DNA of 64,000 bases, taken from NCBI GenBank assembly GCA_963970005.1, contig CAXAMN010004113.1, forward strand, positions 455,779 to 519,778, in the 5' to 3' direction. Within the stretch, counting starts at the first letter, position 1, and every line of letters begins with the position of its first letter. Source of the DNA: Durusdinium trenchii. Its lineage: Eukaryota > Sar > Dinophyceae > Suessiales > Symbiodiniaceae. The notes beneath the pieces are model-generated. The model was not told the origin of the DNA. It saw nothing but the letters and a program-made list of their open reading frames with translations, and did not search any database. The position numbers and the translations under genes were made by a program. Of this stretch, positions 20,403 through 32,705 are shown one piece after another.

Positions 20403-22519
20403 ATGCCGAAGGCCCCCCCGAAGCCCCCGCGCCGGAGCGCCTCCGGACGCCCGGCGCGGTCGGCTCCGCGCGGCGCGCGAGCGCCGCCGGCGCGGTCGGG
20501 CGCCGTGGATCCGAAGGCCTTGGGGAGACGGCGGGGCGTGGGGCGTTCCAACTTAGATGCACACATTGATGGAGCTGCTCCCGTTCCCTGATCCCCAGTC
20601 TGTCTCTGATCCAGGTTTCGTTGCTGAACTGTCGGGCGATGGGTGGCCCACAGCACATTCATCAGCTTGAGACTTGAGAGAAGATGAAAGAAGCACAGCT
20701 CCAGAAAACGCTCACAACCGCATGCGTGGAAACGAGCCCGCTGGGCCGGTTTTAGTGGAAGAATGGTGGAGCCGGCAGGATCGTCTGTTGCTTTCCAGTC
20801 AGCCGGATGCGGCACCGAAGGGCCCGTGGGCTCGAGCTTCCCAGCCCCCTGGAGAGGTGGCGGCGGCCGTGCGAATCCAGGCATTCTTCCGCGGTCGCCT
20901 GGGGCGGCTGAGAGCCCAGCAGTGGCGCCAGCGCGTGGCGCAGGAACGCCTGGAGGAGGAGCATCGTCGGAAGACGGAGGAGCGGAAGCGGCAGGCTGCG
21001 GGGCGCTGCGGGGCCCTGGGGAGGGCGGGTGATGTGGCCGGTGGCTGGGGTGGAAGCAGGTTCAAGATGTTGATCCGAGTTCACAGGACCTGTCTGTGTG
21101 TGTGTGTGTGTGTGTGCTTGAGGTTCAAGGCCACCGTTGATCTCAAAGCTGATGACTGTGACCACGTGTCAGGGTTTGGCAAAAACAGAGTTGGCACCTG
21201 AACGGCATGGACACACGCCAACAAGAACCGATAGAAATCGAACATGTATGTTATGTTACAGTTATGTTATATGTGTGTACAGAACACTAGGGATCAACAG
21301 TATACCCCAGGTGAAAGATGCGCACGGCGATTCTATACTTTCTGCCGACACCCACCGTTGCTATGTACAGATCCGGAGCATCCTCACTGCCAAGCAGGGA
21401 ACTACAGTTGCTATGAAGCAACCTAGACCACGTTTCGGTCGCAGTGGGCCACTCGACTCCGCTAAGTCAAGCTCTCAAGGCGGCAGAGGAGGCACGGAAG
21501 CAGAAGGAACAGCAAAAGGAGCTGCTGAAAGAGCAGCAGCTGAAGGATTTCCGTGAGAGGGTCTGCACTGTCGAGCAGATGTGCCAAGGGCTGGCTACAC
21601 ACCACATGGATTGGGAGGAGAGGGCATGACGGGCATGACCAAAAAAGCACATTTGGAGAATTTAGTTTGCGCGGTGTGGCAGTTGAGTTCTGGGGTCATT
21701 GGGGAGAGGGATGCGCAGTGTAATGTTCAAGAGTGTTTCGAAAACCCCATCCATCTCAACATGTCGATGAGATTCTTCAAAACATTCTGTCTCAGCTGGC
21801 GTGTTGGCGTTTCGAACAGGAAAACCCTCGAAAACTCCTGGAGCTGCTGGAGGGGCCTCCGCCTTCACGCAGCCGGCCCAGCTGCGAAGCATGGCTGGGG
21901 CAGCACACTGATCGCCGCGCCGCGCGAAAGACCTACTTGATGCTGGCCAGGACGGAACAGGCCAAACTTTGTTGAGCCAGGTGGGAGCCAGGTTGGAGCA
22001 AATCACTTGTCAACAGGTTTGGAGCGAATCAGTTTGCCAGCCTGTAGGTCAGCCCAAACCTCACGGCCACCAACAGTACCTTAATGTACCTTAGCACCCC
22101 CTTGCGGTTTGTCACGCCCTTGCTTCATTGCTCCATGTTTCTTTGGCTCTTTGGGAAGATGATCTTCTTTGAACCCAGGATGCTCCACCACCACCATCTG
22201 TTTCTTCCCTTTCAGCCCGCTGTTTCCCACGGTCTGAAGACGGTCTCGGTCGCTGCGAAAAGCCCGGGTCATCTCGGTCGCTGCTCGACCTCTCTGCTCG
22301 ACCGGCGCTAGGAAGTGGCATCCCGACAAGTGGGCCCTACAGGGCGAGCGCTGCACGGCGGTGGCCACCGACGTGGCCAAGCACCTGGTGGCCGCCTACG
22401 AGAGCGCCGCCTACGAGCTGCCGGCGCCGTGGAGTCATGGGAGGGGTGGCGGTGCCGAGGATGAAGAGGAGGATCGGGAGTGTCAGGCTGGGCCGGGGTG
22501 CGGTGTGGGAGATATGTAA
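20403..22519 (+). CDS. IQ-motif, coiled-coil, C-terminal J-like domain protein, 5 exons, complete model (223 aa)
   Basis: Exons 20403-20516, 20857-20994, 21480-21560, 21820-21950 and 22312-22519 (TAA 22517) join in frame to 223 residues. Donors are GC, GC, GT, GA; internal exons start with G after AG. Residues 1-38 are Pro/Arg/Ala-rich and basic. Residues about 39-60 hold an IQ motif (VRIQAFFRGRLGRLRA), a calmodulin-type binding site. About 60-111 is a charged coiled coil (ERLEEEHRRKTEERKRQ, then KQKEQQKELLKEQQ). About 112-200 is J-like, with HPDK inside ARKTYLMLARKWHPDKW. An acidic tail follows (AEDEEED). The HPD tripeptide is what Hsp40 proteins use to stimulate Hsp70. A C-terminal single-helix-plus-HPD arrangement also occurs in NFKBIL1-like proteins. 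Function is unknown. The stop at 22517 assumes the last exon reads through. Confidence 0.72.
21095..21116. repeat. (TG)n microsatellite in an intron
   Basis: A TG dinucleotide run in the second intron of the IQ/J-like gene. Confidence 0.85.
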
Positions 22520-25078
22520 AAAACATATATGAATATATATAAGTCTTGGACTTTTGCTTGGTGACGGTTGTGTTTTTGCAATCGTTTGCCGGGTTTCGAG
22601 TTCCAGCACCTGCCCTGCCAGGAGTTTGCTAGTTGGGTCGGCGTCTCCTTCAAAGGGATGGAAGAGGTCTGGAAGCAAAGACGTGGCGTGAAGCGATGAG
22701 CAAAATCAGACCAGTGCCGCTTCGGGTGGCGGGTGGCCGAAAAAAGACCACGCCCGGTCATGGTCGGATAGTGGCTGGAAGGGTGGCCGGTGGTTAGCTT
22801 GCCGCTGGTGGTTTGGGCATGGTGAGTGGTTGGTGAAGGCCAAGGTATGACACCAATCTCTCCCGGTTTGCGTGAAGCCTTGACGGGTGCCAAGCCAAGT
22901 CGCCATGCGGCATACGGCCGAACTGCCACCTACTACCAGTGTACATCCCCGGGGGAGTCGAAAATGAATGCCGCGATACCAACATAAGCCACCAAGGGCG
23001 ACCTGACCATCAAATGCTCGGCTTCTTCTGGGCTGCAGCGGAGCCTTATGATGCCTCATCCAGAAGTTGGAAGGCACAACCGCAACCAAATGCCCCTCCA
23101 GCACCTGACCCCACCAAAACCGATCTGTTCTCCATGACCTGGGGCATGCCCCCGAAACGCCCGAGGCTCTGGCACAGCGAAGCCCTTCGGCACTTCGGCC
23201 TCTTCCGCCGAAAAAGGGCGCCGCGGATCGCCGTGCCTCGGCCGCCGGGCAGTCAACGGCCGGTGAGTGTGCAGAACTGTCCGGCTCAGGGAGGCAGGAA
23301 GGCTTCCATCACCTCCGGTCCTTCAAGTAAAGTCTGCACCTCACCGGAGCTCCGAGTCAGGTCACTGGCGTCCCTGTGGGACTGTCGGAAGAGCAGCAAG
23401 CGCGCCTGGCGCGCGCGCGGGGGCGCCCGGGCTGCGGACCGCATGGATCAGGGCTGCGGGCTGCGGACTGGCGTCATGATTCTCAAAAGAAGGGCACATA
23501 GTGATGCGAATTGCTTCCGAGCCTCTGGGAACTCAGTAAATATACTCTCGAACCCAGATCGTGTCAATAGACCATAGAGGACCTTTATCCAGTGAATCCC
23601 CTTTAGTCGTCGTGGTTGTTGATTGGATGCAGCACTCTCATCCAGCATCCGTTCACTTTTGTGATATAGTACAGGGGTGGCTCAAAATTAGAGACCCAGC
23701 CAGACTCTGGAAGAGTCAAAGAAAATCCACCCAACGGTGGTGCCAGGCCCTTCCTCATCCCGTTCCGCCGGCATGTGTTGGCACCTCGCTCCGTGGTGGA
23801 GGGGGGGATGGAGGGCTTGGTTTGACTCCAAGATCCAGGAAATCCGGGATTCATCCTGTTCTCACACATTCCCACCGCCCAGCGGCCCAGTGTTGGGTGG
23901 TCTCCAAGCTGCACCGAGTAGTAGCCGAGCCGAGCCGAGCCTTACGAGTGGCCTTCGAGCCGAGCCGTCCGGCCAGGTGGGAGTTTCTACCCTTCCATTC
24001 CGGTCGGGTGGTGCTGATTTGAGGGCGAGCGAAGAACACCTCGGAAAAGTGCTGCTCAGGGAGGGAAGATGAGGCTGGTGGCCCGAAGTCATGTGAAGGC
24101 CTGAAGCCAGTGCAGAAGTGGAGGTATACCGGTATACCGACAGTTGGACTGCTTTGATGCCCCGGCGAATTGCTTTTCTTGAGCATAGTCCCCCCAAGGC
24201 CCCAAGACTGCCTACTCCCTCTGTCTCTGTTCCGCCGGCACTTGTGTCAACAGGGGCCATCTGGAGGTGCCCCAGGCAGCGCCCGTCCGGGAACGGTTTT
24301 GCTCTTCCAAGCCCTTGGGCGGCTCAAGGTGATGGTCGGGCCCCGAATGCGGTGGCAGTGAGGGGTGCGGGCGTGAATCCATCCCATCCAGGCTGCTGTG
24401 GGTTGGGACCAGGGCTGTGCAACATGAAAGCGGCCGTGGTGCCGTTACATCCCTACAGCTTATCTGCCCCAGCTGGGTGGTTTGCCGTGCATCACCAGCT
24501 GCAGCACTATGTATATAGTATAGCACTCTAGTTGTGGCATGTTGTGGCCTGTAGGCCTGATATACGCCACGCGCAACATGTTTCTGGAGATGTTTGCCCA
24601 TTAGGTGGCTTCAGTGCTCCTGCACCAGTCGGGAGAATGTGTCCTGCTCTTTAAAGTGGATGGTCGATTTCCTGGATGAAGTGCAGGATAACAGATGATA
24701 AAAGGTGATACAAGTAGGGTCAAGTAAGTAGATACGAACACTCGACCCTGCTTCAGCGCACTCTTAGACCCTTAGCCGCCTGAGCTCATTTGGTTGAACA
24801 TGATGAAAAAGGAAACCCCTACTGAAGCATGCCGAACCACGAAAGGCAAAACCCTTAGCAGGGATCGTCCAGGACAGGCAATCTTCCGGATTCTCGGATG
24901 CAAATTTTCGCACCGCAGGACCAAAGGGCCAATTGGCAATTGGATTCAACTGCATACAAGCAGGGAGAGGCTGTTCAGGCTCCAGGCTCCAAAGCCCACA
25001 AAAACAAGATAAAGCACGCAGCTCGGTGACAGGCCATGCGTAGGCCACCCTATTTTCTCCCGTCTGTTTTCCACGAGG
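22520..25078. other. Mostly intergenic, with doubtful exon-like patches
   Basis: Patches at about 23165-23250, 23385-23450 and 24265-24320 have G/C-rich codon-like content (for instance LSEEQQARLARARGRPG near 23375-23435) but no supportable splice chain or family. Otherwise the stretch appears non-coding. Confidence 0.3.
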
Positions 25079-28000
25079 CGGCCATGGTGGAGTTTGAGTA
25101 TGACATGACCAAGTGGAAGGACTGGGAGTATCGGACTGGACTTGACTGATCGACTGATCGACCGAATTTTCTTTCGCCCGTTCCTTCTCAAGTTGGAAGC
25201 GAACGAGACCGGTCCAGCGGAAAGAGAGGTGCGAAGGAGCTGGAGGCGATGCTGGCTGGGGGTTTCTAGTTCTGATTTTTTAGTTTTTCCGCTTCACTGG
25301 TTGAATCGTGGTGGACATGAAGATCATGAAGGATGTCCTGTTGGGCGTTTGTGGAGTGAAAGAGTTGCCCTAACTGTCAAAGACAGATTTGCATGTAGCG
25401 AACCACCTGACGTCGGTAGGCCAAGCGAGGTCTGGCTCCCCACAGCCAAAGGCTCCCAGATCTTGGGCCTCCTGCGGTCTCCAGGAGGCGCAAATCTGGA
25501 GCGGCGGCCCTGTGGAAGATTGGGAGGCCACCTGCGGGTCGGTCCGGTCCCGGTCACCGCCGGAGCCCGGAGCCTCCCGGTGTCCGGACATCCAACGGTG
25601 GAGGAAGTAAGTCCACCCTCGTGGGGTTTGAAGAGAGGGCGACAAACCATAAAAGCAATTATATCTGAGTCTGGTTCCCTGCTCTGTGTGCCCATCCAAC
25701 GAGAGGGATATGAGATGCGCTCATCTGTGCGGGCTCCCCGGGAGTTTCTATCTGTGCGAAGACTGGGAGGCTGGATAAATCGATGTGCAAGAGAAGCGGA
25801 CGGGTGTTCAATACTTGGGCTCGGCTTTGACTTGGCTTTTGATTACTGACTGGTGCTCAGTAGGGAATGAGGGAATGAGCCCCCCCAAAAGTTTCCTTTG
25901 GATCCATTGGGCATTTCCCTACTACCAAAGCGCCCAGTCAGATTCCGATCATTTCTTGGAGGGGCGTTCTTCGCTCTTTCCAGGTGCCTGGAAAGGATGG
26001 CTCCAAGGCAGCCGTCAGTGTCCACCCACGTGGCTTGGCGACGGATGGTGGGTGGACGTTTGAAGGATGTGGAAGGCGTTCCCGCCGTTTCCCAAAGAGG
26101 GTGGGTGGGACTTCGTCATCTTCGCAAGCATGGTCCCCAAAGAGTCCAGGCTCAACTGTGAGGGACGTGGAGGCCATTGAGGCCATGAGCAGTTCACTGT
26201 GTCTACTTCATGTCTCCTCAGCCACGGAGCCCTGACTCCGATCCTGATGGTTAAGGCGACATGATGGACTACCACGGCTTGAGGCGGGAGCCGTCTGCGC
26301 TGGCATTCCGGTCAAGGCAACGGGGAGGCTTGCCACCCATCAGCCACTGCAATCCGACGCCCAAAACCTCCTCTTTGGCGCGCCATCAATTTCAAGGATC
26401 TTGGACTGCCGGCCACCTCAAGAGCAATGTTAAAAGGTCTTGGACTGCCAGTGTATACTTCGGGGATACCGATGTCAGGGTATACTTCTTAGGGAACCCG
26501 GACGCAACCTCCCCCAGCCCGTGCAGAGTCGGTTTCAAGGTGTGCCGTAGAGGTGCCCACAACAACAGGAGTCGAGCGAAGCTGGCGACATGTGGCGACT
26601 GCTTTGGGTCCAAACACTTGAAGCCTCAGGGTTCTGGAGTTGTTGGTCCATTTCTCTACCTGGTGCGGCGTGGTTGGGGTTGGTCTATCCCAAAGCATTT
26701 TCTTCCCTCCTAGACCTTTATACCTTGGGTGACCATGACCATCCACGACCAGCTTCAGGTCTCTCCCCCACCCGACTCGCGTTTGGGCAGCCCAAAACAG
26801 CGGCCCCGTCTCCGCCAGCAACATGTGGCCTCGGGAGCTCTATTCCCGCGCGGTGTGCGTGGGTGAGGAGCAATACCTGGAAGTGATCAAGTTGCAGGAG
26901 CCTTCTACACGGCAATCACTGCATGATGTTTCAGGGAGAACAACAACTTTTTTTCAGACACAGAAGCTGTGTCTTTCAGACATTCAATTATTAAGCTGCA
27001 GTCATATACTCTGGTGCTTTTGCCATCCATCTTGGTGATGCAGGGCTGGAAGCACTCGATGAGGTTCCATTTGTAACCGAGGAGGTTATTGCAGAACTTG
27101 GCATTCTTAGGGATTGACTTGACGCACTGCTCACACGAGCTTGGCAACACCGTGCCATGAGCTGAAGATTATATCATCGTATATACTAAGAGCCTAATGT
27201 AAAGAATGATAAATACACCTATAATTCAGACGAATGATCTGATTTATTCTCTTGGTCTTTTTAGGCTTCGTCTTACCTTGGCTACCTTGGCGCCCAGTCG
27301 ATTCGTCCGCTCCAGGAGGAGCTCCGGTTTCACTTCTACTACACCGGGCCAGGGGAGCCCAAATACTCTCGGCATCCTCCACGGCCTGGAGCGGCGAGTG
27401 TTGAGCGGGTGGCGTGGCACTGTGGGTTTCACCGGGCCGACCTGCCACGAAGTGGGCGGAAAAGCATGGGCACTCCAACTCCATACAAAAGAAAACGAGG
27501 CAACACGAAGAGAGGGCAAGACCACGGCTGTGCAAAAAGAAGGGTGAAACAAAGCAGTTCATTGCACAGTTCTGTGCAAATCAGACATGCAAGTGCTTTG
27601 GTTGCTGCCGGTGTCTGCTTTGAGGCTGGACCCGATGGATGGAACGGACGATCCCAAGGAATACCTGTGCCTGGGGGCCTCAGTCAGACTTGGCCCGATT
27701 TCTGGAGAAAGCAGGGAGTCTGTTTCTGGGTTTTCCGGTCCACCAAAGACATGGAAGACCTGGCAGCTTTGAAGTCTTTCTGTTGGCCTAACTCCAACCT
27801 TTGGAGTCGGTCAAGAGGGCGGAGGAGTGAAGAGGGCGAGGCGGAGCCGCCTCCCCCGCGTCATGCGGTCGTTCCGCGCGTTCCCCGCAATGAGGCCTCG
27901 TGGTCTATAGCAAGGCCGACTGGAAAGGCATCGAAGGAGGCCGCTCTTCTGACACGTATCCGGACGCCTCCGGACGGCGAATGCGGTGCTTCTTCCGGGG

Positions 28001-30357
28001 GTCGGATTCCTCTTCGCTGGTCGGTCACTACTGGGTGGGTCCTGGATTGCCCCCTTACTTCGACTTGAACTTGATACATGTGGCCTGGGTGGTAAGAGCA
28101 ACAGCTGCAAGTGGTCCGCTTTGTGGGCGCGATTCCCCCGGCAAATTGGGTTTGCATCTACTGCGCTTGTATTCTCATTGTCAGCACGTCTGTAGGAAGC
28201 CCCCCCGATGCCAGGGACTTCCTGAGACTCCCAGATGCCCAACAGAAGGCCCCAGGCACTTATCTTTTCCGCCCGACCCAGGGACGTGTAGTCAATTGCG
28301 GTCGTGCATGCTGTTGAACAGGAAAGATGACATAAGGTTACCCTCCATCCAACAAACATGGACATGGAAGTGGAACATGGCCCCTTGGAAGACTGAATTC
28401 CTCTATGAACACTGTATTCCACTTCCATGATTGTTTCAGGGAGGGTAGGCTTCTTACATGGATCACTCGCAACATCTGTGCCTAGTTTTCAGGAACAGCC
28501 AAGCAGGAATCTCAATCAAGATGTCCTGCCAAGAATGTGGAGGCGGAGGAAGAGGCAGGAAGCAAAAATCCGAGGCAAACATCGAAGGGACGTTGGATGA
28601 GGGAGGTGCGGAAACATCCTTGTCCAGCAAGAAGAGAGCCTCGGAACAGGTACAAGACTTGTTTGTGGCAAAATTTGAAGACGGCAAGCTTCTGGTATTG
28701 CTGATGGAACTGATTCGTTCTATCAGCAATGCCATGAGCTTGCCGTCTTCCACTGAAGAAAAAGGCCAAGAACTGCTGGCGCATAAAGCCCCATCCGCTT
28801 GCCGCAGATGGACAATTCAGTTATGCATTGAAGACATTGGTGTACGCCGAAGAACGGCTGCGCCGGGCTGGCATTGGCGACTGGGGGCATGTCACCCGCC
28901 AGCTTGGAATTGAAGGGTTGCAGATGAAAAGAGCATCGCCTTCATTCCGCAGATGGGAGGATTGCAGAATTGACCATCTGCAGTTTGTGGCCGAGTTGCA
29001 GCAATTTGTTGCATTGTTGGGTGTGCGCAGCCAATGTGTTTCCAAGTCGTGTGACTTGCTCTCTTCCATCCTTGCCTTGTTTGGCTTTGAAACATTTATA
29101 GTGGCAGGCCCGCATCAGGCCTCGATTTTTTTTTTCCTCGCCTTTGCCGTATTCAATATCTATGATTATTTTGTCCTGTACGTGTATCACTGACCATACG
29201 TGTGCACACGCTTCTTGTCCTTGCTAAACTCTTCCTCGTTTTTTCTGCTTGGACCTTTGCCCTGGCAGCTTAGAGCTCAGTTCTTTGCAACTTCTTCAAT
29301 TTTCTCTCCTTTGGTTCTTCAATACTCCGTGCTGAATTCGTTGAAAAAGCTGACAGCACTTTGCGAAACGACGCCTCCTTCCGTCCACACACGGTTGACG
29401 CCTGGACACAGGGAGGTGGCTGCGTGGCTGCTCTCTGGGCTGCGGTTCTCACGGTTGCCCAACGCGCCACTGTGGTGTTGCACATTGAGTTTGAGCCTGC
29501 GTGCTTTCAGGGGAACACCTTTTACACCTTCTACCTCAATGCCCAATGCTCTCCTACAATGCCTTGTACATACACCTTCACTCTGCCAGTCCTGGCCTCA
29601 AAGAGACCTCAACATGGGAAGCTCTTCCAGCTTCCCGTGGCCTGCCTGGGGTCTTTGCAGGCCCGGACGAACGCACCGCCTCCTCCGGAAGCACCGCCCC
29701 CTCCCCCAGGCCTGGAGCAGCTGGGGATTCACCTCGCCGAAAGCCCGGAAGAGCCGGTGGACCAGGAGCGTCGGTCTCGCAAAACGGCTGCAAATGGGTG
29801 GAAAACCGTGGAAAAACAACCATCATGCAACGTTCATCCACCACTCGGAACCTGTGTCTTCGGTCACGGCTCGTGACCGCCAGAAGAAAGACACCGCGAA
29901 GTGAAGCCACAGGAGACGGAGGACTTGGCGATTCAGATGATGCTTCGAGCATCCGATGTGGGGAGTCCCAGTTGATCGCGAGGTGCAAGGATGTGACCTG
30001 CGTCCTTGATTCAGCCCCTTGGTCAATGCGTGGTCTTAGGGAGCGAGCCGCGAAACTCGAGCCCTCTCACAGGACTGGGCCGGCAAACACGCAACATGCC
30101 TTGTCATCGACCGACTGATGCTTTTTGAGAAGCTCATCGTCCGAATCGTCACCGGAATGCAACACCGAACTCTCGGAGCGCCGAACTCTGCCGGATCCGC
30201 TGGTCTCTCTTCGTCGGAAATCGGAGCAATCCGGGCCTCGCAGCTGCTCCACGAGGCGTGGATCACCTATTGCGACCCCTGGATGAAGCGGCAGTTCGAC
30301 GCTGCGGGAGCCGAGCTCCAGCCAGGGAAGGTCTATCGCCGCTTGGGGCGTTGTTAA
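25079..30357 (+). CDS. Unidentified multi-exon gene(s), exon islands only
   Basis: Islands with AG acceptors and protein-like content: about 25077-25140 (AAMVEFEYDMTKWKDWEY), 26825-26894 (MWPRELYSRAVCVGEEQYL), 27265-27430 (SIRPLQEELRFHFYYTG), 27900-27990 (VYSKADWKGIEGGRSSDTY), 28106-28180 (LQVVRFVGAIPPANWVCIY) and a terminal piece about 30190-30357 (EIGAIRASQLLHEAWITY, ending GRC-stop). I do not recognise the family. The phrase RFHFYY slightly recalls the RINT1/TIP20 vesicle-tethering family, but not enough for a call. The islands may belong to two genes. Boundaries are approximate. Confidence 0.3.
28363..28429. repeat. Small foldback repeat (copy 2)
   Basis: Perfect 13-bp inverted arms (catggaagtggaa at 28363-28375; complement at 28417-28429). 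The interior at 28373-28404 is related to 9396-9427. Confidence 0.5.
28458..29193 (+). pseudogene. Frameshifted coding-like segment of unknown family
   Basis: One frame from ATG 28458 reads plausibly to about 28755 (SEQVQDLFVAKFEDGKLLVL). A second frame takes over from about 28757 to about 29100 (DGQFSYALKTLVYAEERLRR, then IGDWGHVTRQLGIEGLQ). A single shift near 28755 would join them. The junction is exactly where a 29-bp-arm hairpin ends, so the shift may be linked to an insertion or template switch. No family was recognised. It could also be part of the surrounding unidentified gene. Confidence 0.35.
28677..28750. repeat. Inverted repeat with 29-bp arms and 16-base loop
   Basis: Arms 28677-28705 and 28722-28750 are reverse complements with three mismatches. 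The hairpin would be stable, and it lies in an open reading frame that remains open on both strands. Confidence 0.85.
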
Positions 30358-30996
30358 GGAGGCGGAGACGTGGTGGCGTGGAGGCGGCGTGTTTGTAGAA
30401 GTGCGATGACCTAGGTAGATTCTGGTCATCTTCCTATCCAAAGTGCATGAGATGAATAAGAGATAATAAAATAAGATAGCGCGCAGCATGGCTGTGAATG
30501 GATGTTTTCACTGGATGTCACAACCCATCGAATCGATACAGCATTCATGTGGGCAGAGGCCAGATTTGCTAGGCACGCTTAGATCTTAGGTCGATCTCAT
30601 GTAGCAATTGGATGTGTTTTTGTTGATTTTAGTAGTTAGGTTTGGGAAGAGAGGGGCATACACAAACCTACTCTCCAAACCCAGATCTAGCAATAGCTTT
30701 GGAAGAATCTGGGGTCTTTTTGGAAGAGAGAGGGCGCTGTCCACAGGGTCTCATCCACATCCCATCGAAAAGGATCGATTCGTAGCGCCTCATCAGACTC
30801 GAAGAAGCGGCTGACCTGGGTGATGGTGCGGGGGGGCTCTATGCATGGAGGTGCATGCTTGTTTTTTAAATAAAGTCGTCTCCAAATAGATAGTGGCACT
30901 CTTTCCAATAGCTCCTGAATGTGGGGATCAACTTCTTTATTCATGTGGGGGTTTATATGCACATATACATGTACATATATATATATATACATACAT

Positions 30997-31029
<33 letters not shown>

Positions 31030-32705
31030 TAGATGTGCGCCGCAGCATCTCGCGTGGAAATGGAGGATGTGACCCCACTAGAGGAAAATGAACATCCTGT
31101 TCAGACTTTTTGCAACTCCTCCCTGCAAAGGTGAGTCGTTTTGTTTGGGAAGCTCTCTGTTGCTGCAAGACCCCAGCGCTGATATAAAGCTGAGGATTGG
31201 ACGAAGATGGCCTTCGAGAGAAGTTGGGCCTTTGATTGGTCGGAGAGTTGCACAGCCCTTTCCGTCACCCACAGGAAGGCCTCAGTGGCAGCAGGACCGC
31301 CACCACAGTTCCACAGAATGCAGCAGGCCGGTTCGTTAACATTGGGATTCGGACGGAGGGGGACAAAGCCTGTGCCAACTCTGGCGGCTCGGGGCATGTA
31401 CAAAGCCGTTGTTAGCTGGTGTGAGTAGCTGTAGGCTTCGTGGCTCCCGACAAACCTTTGCAGAAGCAGTTGCACAAGCTTGACAGCTTCTCCCCATGTT
31501 TGAGGGATCTGGGCGAATCCCAGGCAGCTGTCAATCCACAAAACTTATGACTCATGACTCGCCATTCCTAGAATTCGTCCGAGATCCTCGACCAACCACC
31601 CCCAATCCTCGCCTACTCTGGAGCCACGAACGCCAAGTGTCGTTGCCGCTCCTGCTTCCCATTCCGCTCAAAAGGTGAGCTTGCCTGGTTGGCCTGCTGG
31701 CCCGGTTTCGGTAGAACAGGAGATGTATCTCAGACTACAGTGGCCCAATCAATACACCTTGCAGGATTGCACGAAGGATTGCAATGGTTGAAGGGATGTG
31801 AGAGGTCTTGTTCACCGGCTTTAGCATGCTTTAGCCCTTGGCTCCACCGCCCCCCGCTGTTTCCAACATTGGGCGGCGAGATGGCAGGGGAGCTCAGATA
31901 CGGGTGCTGTGGTGGGCCGGAGCTCGTCCGCCACAACCAGGCATCAATTTCGCCGGAGAAGCATCACCGAGGAATTTTGTTTAGCGTCCATTCCGAGAAG
32001 CCTCCAGCTTCGGAGCCCTAACCTGCGGGCTCGTGCTGGAGCAGGTCAGGGTGAGTCGTCTTAGGTCAAATGTGGGCGGCTTCAGGTGACCGGTGACCAG
32101 TCGTGATGATGTCCACGTCTCCCAGCTGTCCACGCTCCAAGTGATGCTGTCTATGTTGAAGGCTTCGTTCATGTGGAAGGCTGATGAAGAAACATAAACG
32201 TGAGCCCGGATCTTACCATTCCTCGCAGCCATCTCCCCGATTTCACTGCGCCTTTTTTCGGGGAAGTCCCGGATTGCCAGCCAACACGAAGCGGTGGTGT
32301 GACATGTGCATGTGTGCCATCCCCCATCGCCAGCTTGGCTCAGTTTTGACCCACGACCGGCAGCCAGATCGCTTGGTCGTGGCGATCGCTTGGTCGGCCC
32401 ATGGGCCTTTTGAAGTGGTGCGCCCTGCTGCCAGCCACTGCTGCAGCCTCGTTGTCGGTCTTCGGCCACAAGGCGGTAGGGCGGACACAGGGGGAGCAGC
32501 GAGCTGCACCTGGAACCCCTGCCCAGGCAACCTGTAGCAATGCACAGGAAGGTGCGGCAGAAGGTGCAACATGACATGAGTGGAACCTTTTTGGACACCT
32601 GTGCAGTGGTGGCACCATGGTGCACGTCGTGACGGTGCGCCAGCATCCAGGTCGAACGTCGTTCCGCCCGCTGCGCCGTGACGCGCCGCTCGCGGTGCAC
32701 TACAG
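30358..32705. other. Intergenic/5' region before the pyrophosphatase gene
   Basis: Contains TA and GA microsatellites (about 30964-31030). The missing N-terminal exon of the pyrophosphatase should be here. A candidate GHK-encoding spot near 32464-32472 was noted, but its splice phase does not fit. Confidence 0.4.

Noticed and set aside
27265-27430. RINT1/TIP20-family assignment
   Set aside because: Only a short RFHFYY-like phrase resembles the family; not enough to name the gene.
32440-32472. Candidate N-terminal pyrophosphatase exon ending GHK
   Set aside because: Tempting because the family has GHxN before PDTD, but its end phase does not fit the next exon and the acceptor lacks the usual following G.
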